Assembly (NCBI RefSeq): GCF_003966735.1
Contig: NZ_AP017378.1
Location: forward strand, 186,001-250,000
Source: Desulfovibrio ferrophilus
GTDB lineage: Bacteria; Desulfobacterota; Desulfovibrionia; Desulfovibrionales; Desulfovibrionaceae
Reading direction: 5' to 3'
Length of the DNA stretch: 64,000 bases
The position numbers and the translations under genes are program-made. Below the pieces are notes generated by a model. It saw nothing but the letters and a program-made list of their open reading frames with translations, was not told the origin of the DNA and ran no database searches. How positions within the stretch are numbered: the first letter of the stretch is position 1; every line of letters starts with the position of its first letter. Shown here piece by piece: positions 53,472-61,274 of this stretch.

Positions 53472-53508
53472 AAAAGCCCCGTCTCCTGAAAAGGGAGACG
53501 GGGCTTTT
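53472..53508. terminator. Bidirectional terminator between the radical SAM and M20 genes
   Basis: Perfect 15-bp stem AAAAGCCCCGTCTCC / GGAGACGGGGCTTTT, with T-tracts available in both directions for two convergent genes. Confidence 0.92.
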
Positions 53509-53534
53509 GTCTATTCTGGGATTTATGTCCGTGA

Positions 53535-54677
53535 TTAGAGAATCTCTCTGACGACCTCACTGAAGAAGCCGAGAACCACGGGCAGAATATCGTCATTATA
53601 GTCGAATCTGCTGTTATGCAGTGGTGCAGAATCCTTGCCGTTTCCAATCCAGACGTAGCAGCCCTTGGTGTGCTCCATGAAGAACGCAAAGTCCTCAGCG
53701 GCCATGGATGACTCCATGTCCGTAATGACATTCGCGTCTCCGACGGCCCTGCGGGCCGCGTTGATTGCGAGGTCTGGTTCGGAGTTGACCAACACGGGAT
53801 GCTTGCGGTCGTATTCCAGTTCGGCCTCGACGCCGTACATGGTGGAAACGCCGGAAACGATGTTCCTGACATTGTCTTCGATCAGGTCCTGCACGGCGAC
53901 GTTGTTCGTGCGCACATTGCCCTGAATCATGACGGAGTCGGGGATGCCGTTGCGCAGGGTGCCGCCATGCACCTGGGTGATGCTGACGACTCCGCGCTCG
54001 TGGGAAGGGATTTTCCTGACGACGATGGACTGCAGGCCCTTGATGATGTCCGCCACGGCCGCAAAGGGCTCGTTGCAGACGTGGGGCATGGAGGCGTGGC
54101 CGCTCTTGCCGGTGATCTGGATATCGATCCGATCCTCGGAGGACATGCAGGCGCCCTTGTGGACGACGATTTTGCCTGTCTCGACTCCCGGTATCGTATG
54201 GTAGCCGAAGATGTGATCCACCTTGTACTTCGTAAAGAAGGCATCTTCGATGACCCGCAGAGCGCCTTCGTAGCCCTCTTCTCCGGACTGGAAGAGGAGT
54301 AGTACGGTGCCGTTGAACTCCATATTCTGAAGCAGCGCGGCAAAGGCCAGCAACGACGTGCAATGTCCGTCATGCCCGCAGGCGTGCATGCGCCCCTCGA
54401 CTCGCGACTTGTGAGCGAAATCGTTCACTTCACTCATCTCAAGTCCGTCCATGTCCACACGAAAGGCAACGGTCGCGTCGCCCGTTCCCTTGTTTATTTT
54501 GGCAACAAGGGAATTGACGCCGATATCCTCGTGCTGGATTCCGTATTCACCGAGCTTGCTTTTCACGAGGGAAACAGTCTCGATGGTTTCCAGCCCGATT
54601 TCGGGATGTTGATGAAGTTTCCGGCGCAAAGCCGAGTATTCCGCCACCAGGGCGGAGAGTTCCTTGTCTGCCGTCAT
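53535..54677 (-). CDS. M20-family amidohydrolase (N-acyl amino acid hydrolase type)
   Basis: 380 residues. MHACGHDGHCTSLLAFAALL carries metal ligands of the M20D dinuclear site. FQSGEEGYEGALRVIED supplies the catalytic Glu and a ligand, and GYHTIPGVETGKIVVHKGACM and SMAAEDFAFFMEHTKG match hippurate hydrolase/IAA-amino acid hydrolase relatives. The dimerisation domain lies at about 175-290. The enzyme removes an acyl group or cleaves an amide in a small substrate. It is the last gene of an operon behind two membrane proteins (stop and start one base apart, TAG-G-ATG), which probably import the substrate. Confidence 0.93.
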   Translation of the reverse strand: MTADKELSALVAEYSALRRKLHQHPEIGLETIETVSLVKSKLGEYGIQHEDIGVNSLVAKINKGTGDATVAFRVDMDGLEMSEVNDFAHKSRVEGRMHACGHDGHCTSLLAFAALLQNMEFNGTVLLLFQSGEEGYEGALRVIEDAFFTKYKVDHIFGYHTIPGVETGKIVVHKGACMSSEDRIDIQITGKSGHASMPHVCNEPFAAVADIIKGLQSIVVRKIPSHERGVVSITQVHGGTLRNGIPDSVMIQGNVRTNNVAVQDLIEDNVRNIVSGVSTMYGVEAELEYDRKHPVLVNSEPDLAINAARRAVGDANVITDMESSMAAEDFAFFMEHTKGCYVWIGNGKDSAPLHNSRFDYNDDILPVVLGFFSEVVREIL

Positions 54678-54678
54678 C

Positions 54679-55137
54679 CTAGATGTCTCCCATGTACTTC
54701 AGTACGCCTTGGGCAATGGCTGCGGAAGCCACGTACGTCGAGATCATGACGAAGATGCTCACGACCACGATGCGCCATCCGCTCTGTTTGAAGGTTGCCA
54801 GGTCCTTGCCGATGGCGATGCCCGCATAGGCCAGGATCGGGGTGGTCAGGGCCAGGAAGCTGACCTTGGAAACGTAGGCGTTCACGGCAGGGGCAAACGG
54901 GAAGGTGGGCAGGGTAATGATGACGCCGTAGGTGATGACGAACAGCACGGACGGAATCTTCTTGAAGACGAACATATTGGTCGCAACACCGGCAATACAG
55001 AGCAGCAGCAGGATGCCCATGCCAGGCAGGGACTCAATGATGCCGTTGTTGAATCCCACGGCATTGCCGATGAGAGTGATCACGCTGACGATGATGAGCA
55101 CGATGCAGGACTCGATGAGAGAACGGTTGGCAGTCAT
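54679..55137 (-). CDS. Small integral membrane protein of the DUF3100 locus
   Basis: 152 residues with about five hydrophobic helices, for example CIVLIIVSVITLIGNAVGF, GMGILLLLCIAGVATNMFVF and FLALTTPILAYAGIAIGKDLA. I do not recognise a named family. The protein overlaps the end of the DUF3100 gene (TAATG) and precedes the M20 gene by one base. It is therefore probably the second subunit of a two-component transporter. Confidence 0.85.
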   Translation of the reverse strand: MTANRSLIESCIVLIIVSVITLIGNAVGFNNGIIESLPGMGILLLLCIAGVATNMFVFKKIPSVLFVITYGVIITLPTFPFAPAVNAYVSKVSFLALTTPILAYAGIAIGKDLATFKQSGWRIVVVSIFVMISTYVASAAIAQGVLKYMGDI

Positions 55138-55937
55138 TATGCTTCCACCTCGCTGGTCTTGTACTTGAGTTTGTAGAGATAGGCGTAGAGTTTGTTCGAG
55201 ATGGGCAGAGCCAGGATCAGGGACATGTACACACCGTCAAGCCCGGACAGCGTGTTGCTGGCAACACCAAAGGCCTGGATGTTTTCAGCCATTTCTGGAT
55301 AGCAGGCACTCAGGCTGCCGATGGAAGCGGTCATCATGCTTGCGCTGCCAACGCCGGAGGCCATGGCCAGGGCGTAGGGATGGAAGATGTTGAAGGCGGC
55401 AAGGAAGGAGGCCAGCAGTCCGAAGAAGATCGTCCCGAACACGGTTCCGCAAATGTATACGCCCATGACGCCACGGCCTTCGGCCGAGTCCAGGCCGTAG
55501 ATATCGCCAATGAGTGCGACGTTGGGCTCGCGGGCGATGGAGTGTGCAGCGCCGACGGCTTCGCGCTTGAGGCCGAGGTAGATGGCAATGGGGATTCCGA
55601 TAAAGAGGGTGGCGATATTTCCGAATTCCTGAAGGACGAGTGCGGGGCCAGCCTTGAGAATCTCATAAAATTTGGGGCCCACAAGGGTGCCGTATCTGGC
55701 CATGAGCAGGAGCAGGGTGAGTCCGACCAGCGTGCTTGCCTGGATCATTTCCTTTTCCTTGAAAATCTTCGTGAATTTGGGGCCGGTGAAAATGCCCATG
55801 AACATCGCGTAGAGCATGGGCAGAAGGACCAGCTTGCCAGGCCCCACCTTGAACGCGACAATTCCGATAAGCTCCGAAACCACAACCAGTCCCAAAACGA
55901 CCAGGTGCAGCTTCACGTTTTTGACAGCATCACTCAT
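55137..55937 (-). CDS. DUF3100-type membrane protein, probable transporter subunit
   Basis: 266 residues with about seven helices. Segments such as GPGKLVLLPMLYAMFMGIF, IYGLDSAEGRGVMGVYICGT and HPYALAMASGVGSASMMTAS fit the DUF3100 pattern as I know it. Such proteins are found beside amidohydrolases and are thought to import the substrate, without experimental proof. CAACAGGAGGAATTT precedes the ATG at 55937. The gene leads the DUF3100-membrane protein-M20 operon and lies 130 bp downstream of a 29-bp operator shared with the regulator gene. Confidence 0.85.
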   Translation of the reverse strand: MSDAVKNVKLHLVVLGLVVVSELIGIVAFKVGPGKLVLLPMLYAMFMGIFTGPKFTKIFKEKEMIQASTLVGLTLLLLMARYGTLVGPKFYEILKAGPALVLQEFGNIATLFIGIPIAIYLGLKREAVGAAHSIAREPNVALIGDIYGLDSAEGRGVMGVYICGTVFGTIFFGLLASFLAAFNIFHPYALAMASGVGSASMMTASIGSLSACYPEMAENIQAFGVASNTLSGLDGVYMSLILALPISNKLYAYLYKLKYKTSEVEA

Positions 55938-56069
55938 AAATTCCTCCTGTTGTAGCAGCCCATGAACTGCGATGGTGAAAGCGCCTTCGCCCGTGCGAAG
56001 TTGATCCCTCTTCCTGCTGATCCCTTCTGCTGCAAGTGAACCTTGCGTTGGAAGGGGTGCTCAAGATTG

Positions 56070-56098
56070 TTTCGGTCATGTCATTAATGTGTCCGAAA
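56070..56098 (-). promoter_or_regulatory. Operator upstream of the DUF3100-M20 operon (copy 1)
   Basis: A 29-bp imperfect inverted repeat TTTCGG-N17-CCGAAA with a central CATTAATG palindrome. Its minus-strand half TTTCGGACACATTAATGACA is identical over 20 bases to copy 2 (57455-57483). Copy 1 lies 133 bp before the DUF3100 start. Confidence 0.75.
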
Positions 56099-56144
56099 TT
56101 GCGCCTAAACTATTTGAAATCGGGGAGCCATTACCCCTTATGGC

Positions 56145-57428
56145 CTATATTAAAATCCTGACGACTCTCTTGGGTCTGCCCACGTGGCGTGCGGTCTCGA
56201 CCCCATTCAGTTCGGCGTGCCCGCTGTCCAGTAGCTTTTTCAGGACGCGCCGGGCGCTTCGCTGTCCAATGCCCAGGCACGCTGCCAGATCGGATGCATC
56301 AAAGGTGTCCTTTTGGGTTTTGTTCATCAGTGCCTTGATCTTGTCGAGATAGCTGGGGCTGATACCCGTTTCCTTGGCCATCTCCAGAAGGCGTGCATCC
56401 ACGACGTGTGTTTTGTACTCCAGCTCGTCAGTTTCTCCGATGGGGCCTCGCAGTTGCTTGCCCGTGACGATGTAGAAGCCGCCCTCGGGGAGCTGCATGG
56501 CGTTGTCCAGCGCCTTTCTGGCAGATTTCTCAGCTTCGAAGGCCGTGGCTCCGATGCCGATGCCCGATGCGAAAATGATGTTGCGCTTGCGCCCCCAGGC
56601 CAGCAGTCGCTTGAAATGCTCCTGGTGAGGTTGACCCTCGATGATGCCTCGCGTGGCGAAGATGACGTACTCCTCAGTACCGAAATTGAAGAGGCTACCC
56701 TGGATCGTGCGCACGTATTCGAGCAGCTCAAGATAGAAGATTCCACCGTTCTTCATGTCATCATACTGGTTGATGGAACTGCGGGTAATGGACTTGAGCT
56801 TGATGAGCTGGATGGCGATTCCGGCCGAGCGCAGGCTCTTGGTGTGGATCTTGTCCACAAGCAGGCTGACGGCATCGCGAATTTGCAGGGTGCTGGCGTA
56901 GAGCCTGAAAACAGGGAGGCCTTTTTGCTTCAGATTCTTGTAGATGTAGCCAAACCCGGTGGCGATGGCATCGGTCTGTCCTGTTTCGTAAAGGTCTTCG
57001 TGGCGCTGTTGATAGTCTTCTTCGCAGTGGTGCAGTGCGAAGGGCATAGAGTGGATATTCTCAAACTCCACGCCGAATTCCTTGACCACCTCCACCAGAA
57101 TGTCATCGTTGACCACGTCAATGCTAACTTTGCTGGGTTTCAGCCCGCTGCGCTGGATGTCGGACAGGACACGTAATAGGCTGTAGGCTCCTCGCGGGAT
57201 ATGCTCGTAGGGCAGTGTCACTGTGCCACGGGCCTTGGCGGCTTCCTGCACGGCAATGCCGCTGAATAGGATTCCCTGGTTTTCGCGTTGGCACTCATCC
57301 AAAACTTCCCACGAATCGTCGGCGCGTTCACGGATGTAAGTGTTCAGGGTGATCTCAGGACAGCAGCGATCAATGACATCCTTAACGATGGCAATAGAGT
57401 CCGAAGGGCCAATGCATCCGATATTCAT
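56145..57428 (-). CDS. Probable transcriptional regulator of the DUF3100-M20 operon
   Basis: 427 residues. The N-terminal part (MNIGCIGPSDSIAIVKDVID... GILFSGIAVQEAAKARG) looks like a ligand-binding domain of Rossmann character. The middle (about 240-340) is a mixed alpha/beta domain (NFGTEEYVIFATRGIIEG, IIFASGIGIGATAFEAEKSARKAL), resembling a degenerate cyclase-like fold. The C-terminus (about 360-425) is a winged helix-turn-helix: DASDLAACLGIGQRSARRVLKKLLDSGHAEL. The overall layout is similar to bacterial regulators with a GGDEF-like middle domain. An identical operator half-site lies before this gene and before the DUF3100 operon, so it most likely autoregulates and controls that operon. 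The ligand is probably the M20 substrate or product. Confidence 0.82.
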   Translation of the reverse strand: MNIGCIGPSDSIAIVKDVIDRCCPEITLNTYIRERADDSWEVLDECQRENQGILFSGIAVQEAAKARGTVTLPYEHIPRGAYSLLRVLSDIQRSGLKPSKVSIDVVNDDILVEVVKEFGVEFENIHSMPFALHHCEEDYQQRHEDLYETGQTDAIATGFGYIYKNLKQKGLPVFRLYASTLQIRDAVSLLVDKIHTKSLRSAGIAIQLIKLKSITRSSINQYDDMKNGGIFYLELLEYVRTIQGSLFNFGTEEYVIFATRGIIEGQPHQEHFKRLLAWGRKRNIIFASGIGIGATAFEAEKSARKALDNAMQLPEGGFYIVTGKQLRGPIGETDELEYKTHVVDARLLEMAKETGISPSYLDKIKALMNKTQKDTFDASDLAACLGIGQRSARRVLKKLLDSGHAELNGVETARHVGRPKRVVRILI

Positions 57429-57454
57429 GGGGTCGCCGTGCTGTGAGCTGTTAG

Positions 57455-57483
57455 TTTTGGAACTGTCATTAATGTGTCCGAAA
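57455..57483 (-). promoter_or_regulatory. Operator upstream of the regulator gene (copy 2)
   Basis: 29 bp, TTTTGG-N17-CCGAAA with the same central CATTAATG. It is 27 bp upstream of the regulator ATG, in the same orientation as copy 1, and would allow autoregulation. Confidence 0.75.
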
Positions 57484-57712
57484 GGATGCGACGCTGCCCG
57501 TTCTGCGTATTTGTGTCAAGGGGGCCGGGGCTTTGCGAAATAGTGGTTTTGCCCGGTTGTAATTGCGAATAAGATCGGTGAAGTCAGGTTCGGTTTTGTA
57601 AAACGCAATATTGCACTGTGATATTGAATGATGCGAAATTCCACTGGCTTTAACAGGTCGCCAAAATATTATGAAATTGAGAGTTGAACGATGGCTGTCA
57701 GCCTGTGCTGTT

Positions 57713-57760
57713 CAGGTTTTTGCGCTTCACCCTGGCTGGCAGGTGGAGCGCAAAGACCTG
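57713..57760. repeat. Long imperfect inverted repeat
   Basis: Outer arms CAGGTTTTTGCGC and GCGCAAAGACCTG match at 12 of 13 positions; inner bases (TTCACC / GTGGA and CTG / CAG) extend the stem. It ends two bases from the stop codon of the DsrE-like gene. No T-run follows on either strand, so it may be a 3' stabilising hairpin or a protein-binding site. The rest of 57484-57712 shows nothing clear. Confidence 0.55.
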
Positions 57761-57761
57761 A

Positions 57762-58202
57762 CTAATAGGACAGGACCAAAGTGTCTTCCGCGAACATGGC
57801 CTTCTGCCCTGCTCCGGGTTGGGATTGTACTCCGGGTAAGAGATCGACGGTGGTCATGCCTCCAACATTTTTCATGCACATGGGGCAGGCCAGTACTGCG
57901 CCACCGTCTTCGATGAATTTGGCGATCATGCTGTGGATGGTCTCGCCGTTGGGGTAGGTGGGCGAGGGGATATTCTTGTTCACGAGGCGCACGCCATCCA
58001 CATTGAAAAAGAGCGTGGCTGTGACGTTTTGTTGCTTCATTGCCGAGTGGGTGAATTTGATGGCCATGGCTGCGCGATTCAGGTCAGCCGTGGTGACACT
58101 GGCGACCATGCGCTTGGGAGAGGCTGCAAGGGCTGTTGGGGTGATGGCAAACGCCAGAATCAGTGCCATGACCAAGGCAATAATCGTTCTGGGAATCTTC
58201 AT
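57762..58202 (-). CDS. Periplasmic DsrE/DsrF-like protein
   Basis: 146 residues. A signal peptide (MKIPRTIIALVMALILAFAITPTALA) precedes a DsrE-type fold: RAAMAIKFTHSAMKQQNVTATLFFNVDGVRLV (strand-helix), SMIAKFIEDGGAVLACPMCMKNVGG. Two Cys in CPMC could carry a sulfur relay, as in DsrE and TusD relatives, though here outside the cytoplasm. The family is common in sulfate reducers and sulfur oxidisers. AGGAGG precedes the ATG by 7 bases. Direct partners are not adjacent. Confidence 0.88.
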   Translation of the reverse strand: MKIPRTIIALVMALILAFAITPTALAASPKRMVASVTTADLNRAAMAIKFTHSAMKQQNVTATLFFNVDGVRLVNKNIPSPTYPNGETIHSMIAKFIEDGGAVLACPMCMKNVGGMTTVDLLPGVQSQPGAGQKAMFAEDTLVLSY

Positions 58203-58282
58203 GTGATAACCTCCTGCGATGTTGGCAGGAAGGATAGCATGGAAAAGTCGGGGGTAATAGAAAATGCGCTTGGTGTGTAATG

Positions 58283-58309
58283 AAAAAGGCCCGCATAAAT
58301 GCGAGCCTT
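58283..58309 (-). terminator. Terminator of the tRNA-Ala gene
   Basis: AAGGC-CGCAT / ATGCG-GCCTT with one mismatch, followed on the minus strand by TTTTTC. It lies 9 bp after the tRNA CCA. Confidence 0.85.
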
Positions 58310-58317
58310 GAAATTCG

Positions 58318-58393
58318 TGGTGGAGATGAAGAGATTTGAACTCTCGACCCCTGCCTTGCGAAGGCAGTGCTCTCCCAGCTGAGCTACATCCCC
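58318..58393 (-). tRNA. tRNA-Ala (anticodon CGC)
   Basis: A 76-base cloverleaf. Acceptor GGGGATG pairs with CATCTCC (one G-T); D-arm GCTC / GAGC; anticodon stem CTGCC / GGCAG with loop TTCGCAA (anticodon CGC, reads GCG); T-arm GAGAG / CTCTT with loop TTCAAAT. The 3' CCA is encoded. A terminator follows. Confidence 0.96.
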
Positions 58394-59046
58394 ACGATTG
58401 ATCCCGGCGAACCGGAAAAGGACTTTTACACGCTCAGATGTGGCTTAGCAAGGGGAAAAGAGAGGGCAAGGCATCGCTTTTGGCCGAGAATTGTCACTTG
58501 ATTCGTGTTGGCATGGGCACACTGGCAAGAATGTCGCCCTTGGAGGTGTCGTGCCGATGAAGTGCTGTGTTTTTGATTTGGAGGAGGCAGAAAGGTGTGG
58601 TGAGCGTGAGGCCATAAATCCTGCTTGAGATGATGAAATTTCGAGAGGGGAAGGCTTTCGTCGCACGGATATAATGGGAGTGGTCAGGATGTTTGGTTGG
58701 GAAAATTCCCCAGAGTGTCATTGCTATAGTTAATGGCCCTAGTGTTTAGGTGAATAATTGGGTGTGGCTTTGAGGGTTGATTAGTTCGGTTAGCTGATAA
58801 TCTGACGTTGTTGTTGGTTCTGTGGTCGGGATGTCTCCTTGTCTTCAAGGGCAAAACTCCGCGAATGTGCAGTCTTGTCGATGCTGCTGAGTTTAGCCTG
58901 GATTGTATAGATTGATCTAATATTGCAGTAGTTGATAAAATGCGTTGCATGGTACTGATATGTCAGTTATTTTACTTTAACTTTGTGATTTGTTGTTTTT
59001 TATTGGGTGTCTATTCCATTTTATTCCGGGGTAGTGGGGTTGTTGT
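58394..59046. other. Long gene-free stretch upstream of the chemoreceptor
   Basis: About 650 bp, AT-rich toward the 3' end. The frames on the minus strand are short, lack ribosome binding sites and look non-coding. TAAA (58936-58939) followed 15 bases later by CTGATA is a weak sigma-28-like element; spacing is off by one. I see no RNA gene or attachment site next to the tRNA. Confidence 0.4.
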
Positions 59047-61203
59047 ATGTTCAGGAATATGCGTATCGGCGTTAAAATTGCTGTAGGAGTGAGTACTCTT
59101 ATGGTGATCGTTTTTGCTGCATTTACCACATTTTCAGTCATGGAGACGCGGCGGATATCAACGCAGCAAGCGCATGAGATGGCAAAGGAGATGGCCGGAC
59201 GTTACGGTAATCAGGTGACGGGAAGCCTTGAGAAGGCTTTGGATGCTTCGCTGGCATTGGCTGCGTCATTCAAGTCTCTGACCATGCATCCTGAAGCAGT
59301 GGACCGAAATCTTGCCGATACGATGATCAAGGAAGTGACTCTTTCGGATGATACGTTTTTTGGCACGCAGGTCGTCATGGAGCCCAATGCCTTGGACGGT
59401 CGCGACGCCGATTTCGCAGGGCAGGTCGAGTGGTATGGCGCCAAGGGCGGATACGGTCCATATTTCTGGCGTGAAAGCGGAGTGCTGAAGGCTCAGGATT
59501 TGATCCAGTATAATCCCGGTGAGACCCGTGCCTGGTACATGGGGCCACGCGACGCGAAGGCTCCCATTATTACCGAGCCCTATTATACCGAGGTTGCCAA
59601 GGTGAATATGGCCACGGTGAGCGTGCCCATTTTGAGAGACGGAAAGTTTCTTGGCATCGTTGGTATTGATTTCACTCTTGCTGAATTCCAGGACATGGTG
59701 GATGACATCCGCCCCATGGAGACGGGGTATGCCTTTTTGGCCTCCAACAAGGGCTACTGTGTCGCACATCCTGAATCTAAGCTGTTGGGAACGAATATTG
59801 CGGAGGCCTTCCCGCGGGAATACCAATCAGCGATTCAGGACGCCATTTCCAGGGGGCAGAGTTATTCCGTGGAAATAGTCTCCCCCGTGAGTGGCAAGGA
59901 GTATTATTACCAGTTCGAACCTGTAGAGATTTCCGGGACGTCAACTCCCTGGTCCATCTGCATCGCTTTGCCTTCGGAAAAAATTAATGAAGCCGCACAT
60001 AATTTTCTCATCGTCAGTCTGATCATTTCTGGCGTTGCTTTTGTGTTGATGCTCGCTGCCGTATTGCTTGTGGCTCGAAGCGTTGCCAACCCCATCGGAC
60101 GACTCGTTGGCGCAGCAGAAAGCATCGCCGATGGTGATTTTGATTCCATGCCGGATGACAAGGGTTTTGGTGGTGAGTTGTTGACTCTGCACCAGGCTTT
60201 GTCCTCCATGGTCAAAAGCCTTGTGGAATTGATTGGCACCGCCGAACAGAAGACACAGGAAGCCGAAGAGCAGACCGCTGCGGCCGGAGTGGCTCTGAAG
60301 GAAGCCGAAGCGGCCAAGGCACAGGCTGAACGCGCCAAGCGCGAGGGGATGCTCCAGGCTGCTGCGCAGCTTGAAGGTATTGTGGAGCAGGTCACATCCT
60401 CTTCTGAGGAATTGGCGGCCCAGATCGAGGAGTCCAGTCGTGGAACCGAGGTTCAACGTGAGCGCACGACTGAATCCGCCACGGCCATGGAACAAATGAA
60501 TGCTTCTGTGCTTGAGGTTGCTCAGAACGCCTCCCAGGCTGCCGTGAGCGCCGACAATGCCCGGTCTAATGCCGAAGAGGGTGGCGAGATCGTGGAAAAT
60601 GTGGTGGCATCCGTCAACGCCGTGAGCGCGACGGCCAACGAGATGGTGCAGAATCTGAACCAGTTGGGCGAACAGGCTGAAGGTATCGGGCAGATCATGA
60701 CGGTGATTACTGATATCGCGGATCAGACGAATCTGCTGGCACTCAACGCCGCCATTGAGGCTGCACGGGCTGGTGACGCCGGGCGCGGGTTTGCCGTTGT
60801 GGCTGACGAGGTGCGTAAGTTGGCAGAAAAGACCATGCAGGCCACCCAGGAAGTCGGACAGGCCGTGCACGCCATCCAGGACGGTACGCGCCGTAATATC
60901 GATGAGATGGGTAAGGCCGCTTCGGAAGTGAGCAAGACAACTGAGATGGCTGGAAAGGCGGGCGAAAGCCTGGGCGTTATTGTCAGTATCGTGGAGTCCA
61001 CTGCTGACCAGGTTCGCGCCATTGCTACGGCTAGCGAGGAGCAGTCCGCAGCCAGTGAGCAGATCAGCCGGGGAACCGAGGAAATCAACCGTATCGCGGC
61101 TGAGACGGCGGACGCCATGAATCAATCGGCACAGGCTGTGTCAGATCTGGCGCGTCTTGCGGCTGACCTGCGGGCACTCATTGAGGAACTCAAGAGCGCT
61201 TAA
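59047..61203 (+). CDS. Methyl-accepting chemotaxis protein with dCache sensor domain
   Basis: 718 residues. First membrane helix at about 8-30; large periplasmic dCache domain (about 35-315); second helix ([24 protein letters not shown], about 320-345, part quoted by position); HAMP ([20 protein letters not shown]); coiled coil; signalling tip ([37 protein letters not shown]). In the ligand pocket, [12 protein letters not shown] and later GIVGIDF recall the Tyr-Arg-Trp-Tyr...Asp set of amino-acid-binding dCache domains, but the Tyr-Arg spacing is one residue longer. It probably senses a small molecule (amino acid or similar) and guides motility via CheA. A terminator follows. Confidence 0.96.
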   Translation: MFRNMRIGVKIAVGVSTLMVIVFAAFTTFSVMETRRISTQQAHEMAKEMAGRYGNQVTGSLEKALDASLALAASFKSLTMHPEAVDRNLADTMIKEVTLSDDTFFGTQVVMEPNALDGRDADFAGQVEWYGAKGGYGPYFWRESGVLKAQDLIQYNPGETRAWYMGPRDAKAPIITEPYYTEVAKVNMATVSVPILRDGKFLGIVGIDFTLAEFQDMVDDIRPMETGYAFLASNKGYCVAHPESKLLGTNIAEAFPREYQSAIQDAISRGQSYSVEIVSPVSGKEYYYQFEPVEISGTSTPWSICIALPSEKINEAAHNFLIVSLIISGVAFVLMLAAVLLVARSVANPIGRLVGAAESIADGDFDSMPDDKGFGGELLTLHQALSSMVKSLVELIGTAEQKTQEAEEQTAAAGVALKEAEAAKAQAERAKREGMLQAAAQLEGIVEQVTSSSEELAAQIEESSRGTEVQRERTTESATAMEQMNASVLEVAQNASQAAVSADNARSNAEEGGEIVENVVASVNAVSATANEMVQNLNQLGEQAEGIGQIMTVITDIADQTNLLALNAAIEAARAGDAGRGFAVVADEVRKLAEKTMQATQEVGQAVHAIQDGTRRNIDEMGKAASEVSKTTEMAGKAGESLGVIVSIVESTADQVRAIATASEEQSAASEQISRGTEEINRIAAETADAMNQSAQAVSDLARLAADLRALIEELKSA

Positions 61204-61226
61204 GTAAAATGGAATGACAAGAAATG

Positions 61227-61254
61227 AGGGCGGGGTTTTCCCCGTCCTTTTTTT
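61227..61254 (+). terminator. Rho-independent terminator after the chemoreceptor
   Basis: GGCGGGG-TTTT-CCCCGTCC then seven T, 26 bp after the stop. Confidence 0.92.
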
Positions 61255-61274
61255 ATTGATCATGAGGGTGCTGC

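Noticed and set aside
58445-58950. Minus-strand frames of 70-90 codons upstream of the chemoreceptor
   Set aside because: Low-complexity, Ser/Thr/Pro-rich translation, no ribosome binding site, overlapping each other in different frames.
58936-58960. Sigma-28 promoter for the chemoreceptor at 59047
   Set aside because: TAAA and a CTGATA box are present, but the spacing and the GCCGATAA match are too poor to list as a feature.
58318-59046. Possible integration site next to the tRNA-Ala
   Set aside because: No integrase, no repeat of the tRNA 3' end and no phage-like genes on either side.
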